Assembly: GCA_964549135.1 (NCBI GenBank)
Contig: CAZJUJ010000053.1
Location: forward strand, 1 to 19,173
From: RUG563 sp964549135
GTDB lineage: Bacteria > Bacillota > Clostridia > Christensenellales > Aristaeellaceae
DNA: 19,173 nucleotides
Reading direction: 5' to 3'
This document shows, in pieces, positions 13,362 to 19,173 of this stretch. Below the pieces are notes generated by a model. That model saw nothing but the letters and a program-made list of their open reading frames with translations, made no database searches and was not told the DNA's origin. Each line of letters starts with the position of its first letter. The stretch's first letter is position 1. The translations under genes were made by a program, and so were the position numbers.

Positions 13362-14624
13362 ATGACGACGGCTTACGAATATGCCAGGGAGCGCTATGCC
13401 GCCCTGGGCGTGGATGTGGAAAAGGCCATGGAGACGCTGAAGAAAGCGCCCCTGAGCCTGCATTGCTGGCAGGGGGATGACGTGCGCGGCTTTGATACCG
13501 ATCCCTCCAAGCCTCTGACCGGCGGCATCCAAACCACCGGCAATTACCCCGGCCGTGCCCGCACGCCGGAGGAACTGATGGCGGATATTGATCTGGTGCT
13601 GAAATTATGCCCCGGCACGGCGAAAATGAATCTGCACGCCTGCTATGCCATTTTTGATGAGGAAACGGGCTGGGCAGACCGGGATAAGCTGGAGCCAAAG
13701 CATTTTAAGAAATGGGTGGATTTCTGCAAGGCCCGGGGCCTGGGCTGCGATTTTAACCCCACCTTCTTTTCCCATCCCAAGTGCGATCCCCTGACCCTTT
13801 CCTCCCCTAACGAGGAAACCCGCCGCTTCTGGATTGAGCATGGCAAGGCCTGCATCCGCATCAGCCAGTATCTGGCGGAGGAATTGGGCCAGCCCTGCAT
13901 CATGAATATCTGGACGGGGGATGGCTTTAAGGATATCCCCGCCGATCGGCTGGGCCCCCGGGTGCGCTATAAGGAGGCCATGGACGAAATTCTGTCCGAG
14001 CCCTTTGATTTTGACAAGGTGAAGCCCTGCGTGGAATCCAAGGTATTTGGCATCGGCGTGGAGGCCTATACGGCGGGCAGCGCGGAATATGCCCTGGCCT
14101 ATGCCGCCCTGAACCCCGGCAAATGCATCCCGCTGATGGATAACGGGCATTATCATCCCACCGAGGTGGTATCCGATAAGATTCCCGCCCTGCTGGCCTT
14201 CTTCCCCGAATTGGCGCTGCATATCACCCGGCCCATCCGCTGGGACAGCGATCATGTGGTGCTGCTGGATGATGAAACCAAGGAAATCTGCAAGGAGATC
14301 GTGCGCTGCGGCGGGCTGGAGGGCCGGGTGCATATGGCGCTGGATTATTTCGACGCCTCCATTAACCGGGTTTCCGCCTGGGTGACGGGCTTCCGCATTG
14401 TGCTGGCGGCGCTGCTGATGGCGCTGCTCATCCCCCATGAAGAATTGAAGCGGCTCCAGGATACCGATCAGTTCAGCGAGCTGATGGTGCGGCAGGAGGA
14501 AATGAAGACCATGCCCTTCGGCGAAATCTGGAATGAATACTGCCGCCGCTGCGGCGCGCCCATCGACGGCGAATGGTTCCCCCTGGTGCAGCAGTATGAA
14601 AAAGATGTGCAGGCAAAGCGCTGA
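13362..14624 (+). CDS. rhaA: L-rhamnose isomerase
   Basis: This 420-aa cytoplasmic enzyme interconverts L-rhamnose and L-rhamnulose, the first step of rhamnose breakdown. It is a metal-dependent TIM-barrel enzyme. Visible signatures are LHCWQGDDVRGF, GGIQTTGNYPGRARTPEEL, GIGVEAYTAGSAE with the metal ligand E234, MDNGHYHPTEVVSDK with D260 and H263, and RPIRWDSDHVVLLDDE with D295 and D297. These match the metal-site sequences of E. coli RhaA closely, and the length is normal. The start at 13362 follows AAGGAGG (13347-13353) by eight bases. It is followed after 21 bp by rhaD, clearly as one transcript. Rhamnulokinase (rhaB), which should act between the two, is not encoded here. Confidence 0.97.
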   Translation: MTTAYEYARERYAALGVDVEKAMETLKKAPLSLHCWQGDDVRGFDTDPSKPLTGGIQTTGNYPGRARTPEELMADIDLVLKLCPGTAKMNLHACYAIFDEETGWADRDKLEPKHFKKWVDFCKARGLGCDFNPTFFSHPKCDPLTLSSPNEETRRFWIEHGKACIRISQYLAEELGQPCIMNIWTGDGFKDIPADRLGPRVRYKEAMDEILSEPFDFDKVKPCVESKVFGIGVEAYTAGSAEYALAYAALNPGKCIPLMDNGHYHPTEVVSDKIPALLAFFPELALHITRPIRWDSDHVVLLDDETKEICKEIVRCGGLEGRVHMALDYFDASINRVSAWVTGFRIVLAALLMALLIPHEELKRLQDTDQFSELMVRQEEMKTMPFGEIWNEYCRRCGAPIDGEWFPLVQQYEKDVQAKR

Positions 14625-14645
14625 AAAGCAAGGAGAGAAAGAAAC

Positions 14646-15473
14646 ATGAGCATGACCGATATTGAGATCGTCAAGAGATATATCCGCATGGCCAATGACG
14701 GCTGGCTCCAGGGCTGGCATGAGCGCAATGGCGGCAATCTGACCTACCGGCTGACCCGGGAAGAGGTGGCTCAGATGCGCCCCTTCTTTGATGAAACGCC
14801 CCGGCCCTGGGTGAATATGGGCGTTACGGGCCGCAACCTGGCGGGGGAATATTTCCTTTCCACCGGCAGCGGAAAGTATTTCCGCAATGTGATTCTGGGT
14901 CCCGAGGACAGCCTGTGCGTGGTGGAAATCAATGAAGCGGGGGATAGCTATCGCATCGTCTGGGGCCTGGTCAACGGCGGCCGTCCCACCAGCGAATTCC
15001 CCTCTCATTTCATGAATCATTCCGTGCGCGCGGCGGCCACTCAGGGCGCCTGCCGGGTGATTTATCATGCCCATCCCGCCAATATCATCGCCATGACCTA
15101 TATCCTGCCCCTGACCGATAAGGCCATTACCCGGGCCCTGTGGCAGAGCGCCACGGAATGCCCCGTGGTCTTCCCCGGCGGCGTGGGCGTGGTGCCCTGG
15201 ATGGTGCCCGGCGGCGCGGATATCGCCCTGGCCACCTGCGAAAAAATGAAGGAATTTGATGCCGCCGTCTGGGCGCATCACGGCCTGTTTGCCTCCGGCC
15301 CCGATTTTGATACCACCTTCGGCCTGATGCATACCATCGAAAAGGCCGCCGAAATCTATATGCTGGTGGTTTCCTCCGGAAAGGCTGTGCGCCAGACCAT
15401 TGAGGATCAGGATTTGCTGGCCATCGCCAGGGAATTCGGCGTGGAGCTGCAGCAGGATTTCCTGGGCGAATAA
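14646..15473 (+). CDS. rhaD: Rhamnulose-1-phosphate aldolase
   Basis: This 275-aa class II aldolase splits L-rhamnulose 1-phosphate into dihydroxyacetone phosphate and L-lactaldehyde. Zinc ligands are in the expected places: H141 and H143 in YHAHPAN and H212 in AHHGLF, with the catalytic glutamate E117 in TSEFPSHFMNH. These are the same residue numbers as in E. coli RhaD. The opening NDGWLQGWHERNGGNLTYRL and the STGSGKYF phosphate-site stretch are also characteristic. The start at 14646 has AAGGAG (14630-14635) ten bases upstream. A second in-frame ATG lies two codons on. It is cotranscribed with rhaA and followed by a GC-rich hairpin region. Confidence 0.97.
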   Translation: MSMTDIEIVKRYIRMANDGWLQGWHERNGGNLTYRLTREEVAQMRPFFDETPRPWVNMGVTGRNLAGEYFLSTGSGKYFRNVILGPEDSLCVVEINEAGDSYRIVWGLVNGGRPTSEFPSHFMNHSVRAAATQGACRVIYHAHPANIIAMTYILPLTDKAITRALWQSATECPVVFPGGVGVVPWMVPGGADIALATCEKMKEFDAAVWAHHGLFASGPDFDTTFGLMHTIEKAAEIYMLVVSSGKAVRQTIEDQDLLAIAREFGVELQQDFLGE

Positions 15474-15485
15474 GGCAGGGGAAAA

Positions 15486-15509
15486 GGGCCGCCGCCCGGC
15501 ATTTTTCTT
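15486..15509 (+). terminator. Probable terminator after rhaD
   Basis: GCCG-CCGCC-CGGC (15488-15500), within a longer GC-rich stem region, is followed by ATTTTTCTT. A second perfect palindrome, CCGCCCGGGCGG, lies at 15510-15521 and can pair with the first stem as an alternative. The tract separates rhaD from the ileS promoter. Confidence 0.6.
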
Positions 15510-15542
15510 CCGCCCGGGCGGGGAAAATCCCCCGATTCGCTC

Positions 15543-15571
15543 TTTACAAAAACCGTTTCTTCGATTATAAT
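15543..15571 (+). promoter_or_regulatory. Sigma-A promoter of the ileS T-box transcript
   Basis: TTTACA (15543-15548, five of six) and a perfect TATAAT (15566-15571) are exactly 17 bp apart. Transcription should start near 15578 and read through the T-box leader into ileS. Confidence 0.8.
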
Positions 15572-15577
15572 GAAACC

Positions 15578-15801
15578 TACGGGCGATGAAAAAGACGGGC
15601 CCGCGAGAACCGCTTCTCAGAGAGCCGGGGCCAGCTGCAAGCCCGGCAGGCGGCGCGCGGCCGGATCACTTTGGAGCCTCCGGTTGAAGAATCGGCGTTT
15701 CATCCGCGATATGGGATGCATAAGCGGGCGATGCTTTTCGCCAACTTGGGTGGTACCGCGGATTCAGGATCCGTCCCAGCGATTGGGGCGGATCTTTTTT
15801 T
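15578..15801 (+). promoter_or_regulatory. T-box leader specific for tRNA-Ile
   Basis: This is a transcriptional T-box riboswitch upstream of ileS. The T-box sequence GGGTGGTACCGCGG is at 15748-15761. Its TGGT (15751-15754) would pair with the ACCA end of uncharged tRNA, and the U matches an A discriminator base as in tRNA-Ile. Stem I contains the conserved AGAGAG and CAGCTGCAAG segments (15619-15641). The specifier is ATC (15665-15667) in GGATCACTTTGGAG, an isoleucine codon followed by the expected purine. The intrinsic terminator (15768-15801) competes with the antiterminator formed by the T-box. Uncharged tRNA-Ile should therefore switch ileS on. The exact 5' end is inferred from the promoter. 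Confidence 0.93.
15768..15801 (+). terminator. T-box regulated terminator
   Basis: GATCCGTCCC (15768-15777) pairs with GGGGCGGATC (15785-15794) through one T.G wobble around the loop AGCGATT. Seven T residues follow. Sequence just 5' of it, including the T-box, would form the mutually exclusive antiterminator. Confidence 0.92.
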
Positions 15802-15924
15802 GGAGGCCTTTGCCGGGGGCCGCAGGCGGATTCTTCCGCCCCGCGCCCGCAATAAAGCCCGCGCGGGCAGCCCCTTTCCCCGGCCCGCCAGCAGCAGAGA
15901 ATGATCCATCAAGGAGGATTGAAT
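15802..15924 (+). other. GC-rich structured leader between T-box terminator and ileS
   Basis: This leader of ~120 nt contains further inverted repeats: GGCGGA-TTCT-TCCGCC (15825-15840) and the perfect palindrome GCCCGCGCGGGC (15857-15868). No convincing ORF or second terminator is seen. The segment ends with AAGGAGG at 15911-15917, seven bases before the ileS ATG. It may hold mRNA structure that affects translation or stability. Confidence 0.45.
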
Positions 15925-18900
15925 ATGTACAAAAAGGTATCCACGGATATGAATTTCGCCGCCCGTGAGGAGGATGTGCTGAAATTCTGGAAGGAAAACG
16001 ACATCGTCAAAAAGAGCTTTCATGCCCGGGACAACGCGAAGGAAACCTTCACCTTCTTTGACGGCCCGCCCACGGCCAACGGCATGCCCCATATCGGCCA
16101 TGTGGAAACCCGCGCCATCAAGGATCTGATTCCCCGCTTCCATACCATGAAGGGAAAAAGCGTGCTGCGCAAGGCCGGCTGGGATACCCATGGCTTGCCG
16201 GTGGAATTGGAAGTGGAAAAGAAGCTGGGCCTGGATGGCAAGCCCCAGATTGAGGCCTACGGCATTGAGCCCTTCATTCAGGAATGCAAAAAATCCGTGT
16301 GGAAATATCTGCATGAATGGGAGGAAATGAGCGAGCGGGTAGGCTACTGGGTGGATATGGAGCATCCCTATGTTACCTATCATGACGATTATATCGAATC
16401 GGTGTGGTGGTCGCTGAAGACCATTGCCGATAAGGGCCTGATTTACAAGGGCCACAAGATCGTGCCCTATTGCCCCCGCTGCGGCACCGCCCTTTCCAGC
16501 CATGAGGTGGCCCAGGGCTATAAAACCGTCAAGGAATATTCCGCCTTTGCCAAATTCCGGGTGAAGGATGCCGCTGATCCCACCTATATTCTGGCCTGGA
16601 CAACCACCCCCTGGACGCTGCCCTCCAATGTGGCCCTCTGCGTCAACGCCCATGAGGAATACTGCGAATTTCTCTGGCAGGGCGCGCATCATATCATGGC
16701 CAAGGCGCTGATCCCCTCCGTATTCAGCAAGGAGGATCAGGAGAATATGGAGCTTCTGCGGGTTTTCCCCGGCGCGGAGCTTGAGCATACGGAATACGAG
16801 CCGCTTTTCCCCATGCAGAATCCGCCCCGGGAAAAGGCCTGGTATGTGGTCTGCGATGATTATGTTACGCTGACCGACGGCACGGGCGTTGTGCATATCG
16901 CCCCCGCCTTTGGCGAGGATGACGCCCGGGTGGGCCGGAAATATGGCCTGCCCTTTGTGCAATTGGTTAACACCCAGGGCCGATTTGTGGAGGATACCCC
17001 CTGGGCGGGCGTATTTGTCAAGGACGCGGATGCGCCCATCATGCAGAACCTGAAGGAGCGGGGCCTGCTGCTCAAAAAGGCGCTCTATGAGCATGAATAT
17101 CCCCATTGCTGGCGCTGCGATACGCCCCTTATCTATTACGCCCGGGGCGGCTGGTTTATCAAGACCACCGCGGTCAAGGATGATCTGGTGGCCAATAACC
17201 GGGCCATCAACTGGTATCCCGATAACATCAAGGAAGGCCGCATGGGCAATTTCCTTGAAAACGTGGTGGATTGGGCCCTTTCCCGGGAGCGCTATTGGGG
17301 CACCCCCCTGCCCATCTGGGAATGCGAAGAGGGGCATATGCATGTGATTGGCAGCAAGCAGGAAATTTATGATATGGCCATTGGGGAGGTAAACCTGCCC
17401 GAACTGCACCGGCCCTATATCGATGATGTGGTGCTGAAATGCCCCCATTGCGGCAAGCCCATGCACCGGGTGAAGGAGGTTATCGACTGCTGGTATGATT
17501 CCGGCTCCATGCCCTTCGCCCAGTGGCATTATCCCTTCGAAAACAAGGAGGTTTTCGAAAGCCGCTATCCCGCCAATTTCATTTCCGAGGCCATCGATCA
17601 GACTCGCGGCTGGTTCTATTCTCTGCTGACCATTTCCACCCTGGTGTTCGGCCGCTTCCCCTATGAAAACTGCCTGGTGCTGGGCCATGTGCAGGATAAG
17701 GATGGCCGCAAGATGAGCAAGCATCTGGGCAATGTGGTGGATCCCAAGGCTGTGCTGGCCAAGCAGGGCGCGGATGCCATCCGCTGGTTCTTCTATTCCT
17801 CCAGCGCGCCCTGGCTGCCCTGCCGCTTCCATGAGGACGCCCTGAATGAGGGCCCCCGGAAATTCATGACCACCCTGTGGAATACCTACTATTTCTATGT
17901 CCTGTACGCAGATATTGATCAGTTTGATCCCACGAAGCATGCCCTTGAAAATTGCAGGCTGACGCTGATGGATCGCTGGGTACTCAGCCGGCTCAATACC
18001 GTCGTAAAGGGCGTAGAGGAGGATCTGACCAATTATCGCGTGCCCGAATCCTGCCGCAAGCTCAGCGATTTTGTGGATGAGCTTTCCAATTGGTATGTGC
18101 GCCTGGGCCGTGATCGCTTCTGGGGCAAGGGCATGGCCGAGGATAAGGAAGCCGCCTTTATGACGCTCTATACCGTGCTGAGTACGCTGGTCAAGGTGGT
18201 GGCCCCCTATCTGCCCTTCATTACCGAAAGCATCTATCAGAATATCGTGCGCAGCGTGGATGCCTCCGCGCCCGAATCCGTGCATCTCTGCGATTATCCC
18301 ATTTGCGATGAAAGCCGCATCGATCCCGAGGCCGAGCGGCAGATGGCCGCTGTGGAAACGGTGGTGCAGCTGGGCCGCTCCTGCCGCAATCTGAGCAATA
18401 TGAAGGTGCGCCAGCCCCTGAGCCATCTCTATGTCTGCGGCGCGGATTTCGGCGAAATGTATAAATCGCTGGTGGAGGATGAACTGAATGTCAAGGATGT
18501 GCAGTTTATCGAAAATGCCGGTGAATTCGTCAGCTATGATCTGAAGCCCAATTTCTTCACCCTCAAGGCCCGCTATGGCAAATTTCTGGGCAAGCTGCGC
18601 GGCGAACTGCAGAAGCTGGATGGCAATGCCGTGGTGGCCGCCTTCGATCAGGGGCAGACCTACAGCCTCGTTATCGATGGCACCGAAATTATCCTCAATA
18701 AAGAGGATGTGCTGGTGGAGGCCGTCAAGAAGGAGGGCTATACCTCCCAGGTGGAGGGCAAGCTCACCGTGGTGCTGGATACCAATCTTACCGAGGCGCT
18801 GATCCAGGAGGGCTTCGCACGGGAGGTTATTTCCAAGCTGCAAACCATGCGTAAGGACGCCGGATACGATGTGACCGACCGTATCCTCGTTTCCTGCCAG

Positions 18901-19062
18901 GGCGATGAGGCGGTGATTCAGGCGGTGCAGGCCTATCAGGAAATGATCGAAAAGGGCGTGCTGGCTGTCGCCGTTTCCTATGATGCCGCACCCCAGGACG
19001 CTTACACCCAGGATTGGGATGTCAACGGCAAAAAAGCCACCCTCAGCGTGAAACAGGCGTAA
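15925..19062 (+). CDS. ileS: Isoleucyl-tRNA synthetase, long (type 2-like) form
   Basis: This 1045-aa class I synthetase charges tRNA-Ile. The HIGH motif is at residues 56-59 (GMPHIGH) and the KMSK signature is KMSKHLGN (596-600). GWDTHGLPVE and the editing (CP1) domain motif DGTGVVHIAPAFGEDDA (from ~318) are present, so hydrolytic proofreading of Val is expected. Cysteine pairs CPRC (C183/C186), CWRC (C395/C398) and CPHC lie in the insert region. The C-terminus ends without the zinc-binding cysteine cluster of type 1 bacterial enzymes, and the length exceeds their ~930 residues. Both point to type 2 (eukaryote-like) IleRS, a class associated with mupirocin tolerance. Expression is governed by the T-box upstream. 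The start at 15925 has AAGGAGG seven bases before it. Confidence 0.97.
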   Translation: MYKKVSTDMNFAAREEDVLKFWKENDIVKKSFHARDNAKETFTFFDGPPTANGMPHIGHVETRAIKDLIPRFHTMKGKSVLRKAGWDTHGLPVELEVEKKLGLDGKPQIEAYGIEPFIQECKKSVWKYLHEWEEMSERVGYWVDMEHPYVTYHDDYIESVWWSLKTIADKGLIYKGHKIVPYCPRCGTALSSHEVAQGYKTVKEYSAFAKFRVKDAADPTYILAWTTTPWTLPSNVALCVNAHEEYCEFLWQGAHHIMAKALIPSVFSKEDQENMELLRVFPGAELEHTEYEPLFPMQNPPREKAWYVVCDDYVTLTDGTGVVHIAPAFGEDDARVGRKYGLPFVQLVNTQGRFVEDTPWAGVFVKDADAPIMQNLKERGLLLKKALYEHEYPHCWRCDTPLIYYARGGWFIKTTAVKDDLVANNRAINWYPDNIKEGRMGNFLENVVDWALSRERYWGTPLPIWECEEGHMHVIGSKQEIYDMAIGEVNLPELHRPYIDDVVLKCPHCGKPMHRVKEVIDCWYDSGSMPFAQWHYPFENKEVFESRYPANFISEAIDQTRGWFYSLLTISTLVFGRFPYENCLVLGHVQDKDGRKMSKHLGNVVDPKAVLAKQGADAIRWFFYSSSAPWLPCRFHEDALNEGPRKFMTTLWNTYYFYVLYADIDQFDPTKHALENCRLTLMDRWVLSRLNTVVKGVEEDLTNYRVPESCRKLSDFVDELSNWYVRLGRDRFWGKGMAEDKEAAFMTLYTVLSTLVKVVAPYLPFITESIYQNIVRSVDASAPESVHLCDYPICDESRIDPEAERQMAAVETVVQLGRSCRNLSNMKVRQPLSHLYVCGADFGEMYKSLVEDELNVKDVQFIENAGEFVSYDLKPNFFTLKARYGKFLGKLRGELQKLDGNAVVAAFDQGQTYSLVIDGTEIILNKEDVLVEAVKKEGYTSQVEGKLTVVLDTNLTEALIQEGFAREVISKLQTMRKDAGYDVTDRILVSCQGDEAVIQAVQAYQEMIEKGVLAVAVSYDAAPQDAYTQDWDVNGKKATLSVKQA

Positions 19063-19173
19063 GGGGTTGGAGTACGGGGATTATTGCGGGGGGGCCACAA
19101 TTTTTTGGAAAAGGGGTGCCCCCCCCCCCCCCCCCAAACCCCCCCCGGCGGGTGCAAGGGGGGGGTCTGGGCA
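19063..19173. other. Low-complexity contig edge, possibly a damaged hairpin repeat
   Basis: After the ileS stop the sequence turns into long G and C runs (17 C residues at 19119-19135, then further runs). The part TTGCGGGGGGGCCACAATTT ... GGAAAAGGGGTGCCCC around 19084-19125 resembles a degraded copy of the H3-type hairpin. The quality of this end is doubtful. I see no gene or terminator that I would trust. Confidence 0.55.

Noticed and set aside
13605..15332. 575-codon antisense open frame opposite rhaA-rhaD
   Set aside because: It spans two clear enzyme genes and their gap; no start context or domain.
15570..15968. Open frame of 132 codons running through the ileS leader
   Set aside because: It overlaps the T-box elements and their terminator and enters ileS out of frame; no plausible ribosome site.
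15700..18843. Very long antisense open frame (over 1000 codons) opposite ileS
   Set aside because: It is a shadow of the strongly biased codon use of ileS; it is rich in His, Ile and Gly, has no recognisable domain, and ileS is unambiguous.

Overview
The window looks like a chromosomal contig from a GC-rich, low-redundancy-codon Firmicute of class Clostridia, probably a spore-former. The evidence is a T-box leader on the isoleucyl-tRNA synthetase gene, sigma-A promoters with strong Shine-Dalgarno sites, the rsmE/mtaB neighbourhood typical of Firmicutes, and a small acid-soluble spore protein gene with a sigma-G-type promoter. A Christensenellales-like gut lineage would fit, but I cannot establish the taxon from the sequence. 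Every supported gene is on the + strand.

Layout. 1-450: repeat block with three strong hairpins. 452-2942: promoter, OmpR-family response regulator and its PAS-containing sensor kinase, overlapping by 8 bp. 2946-4063: own promoter and a polytopic membrane protein. 4066-5954: sigma-G-type promoter, a 53-aa spore protein gene, a class I SAM methyltransferase and a FliB-like cysteine-rich protein, all tightly packed and closed by a terminator at 5971-6009. 6106-6272: a small gene broken by a one-base frameshift. 6301-8814: rsmE, a small membrane protein and mtaB, with start-stop overlaps or 1-bp gaps. 8897-11655: promoter and an 892-aa surface protein with a Pro/Thr linker and a PQQ-like beta-propeller. 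11656-12214: a second repeat block. 12215-15473: AraC regulator, L-rhamnose isomerase (rhaA) and rhamnulose-1-phosphate aldolase (rhaD), without the kinase. 15543-19062: promoter, isoleucine T-box and a long type-2-like IleRS. The last ~100 bases are low-complexity G/C runs at the contig edge.

How the genes work together. The AraC protein probably controls rhaA-rhaD, which supply two of the three steps of L-rhamnose breakdown; the kinase must be encoded elsewhere. RsmE and MtaB are RNA-modification enzymes. IleRS is controlled by uncharged tRNA-Ile through the T-box. The two-component system and the membrane protein after it may form a signalling unit of unknown stimulus.

The least explained material is the repeat family in 58-395 and 11696-12158. 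A conserved ~65-70 bp head module is followed by one or more long hairpins that keep their pairing by paired base changes and mostly keep one G.U pair at a fixed stem position. I do not recognise the family. I see no CRISPR array, phage, insertion sequence or defence system.
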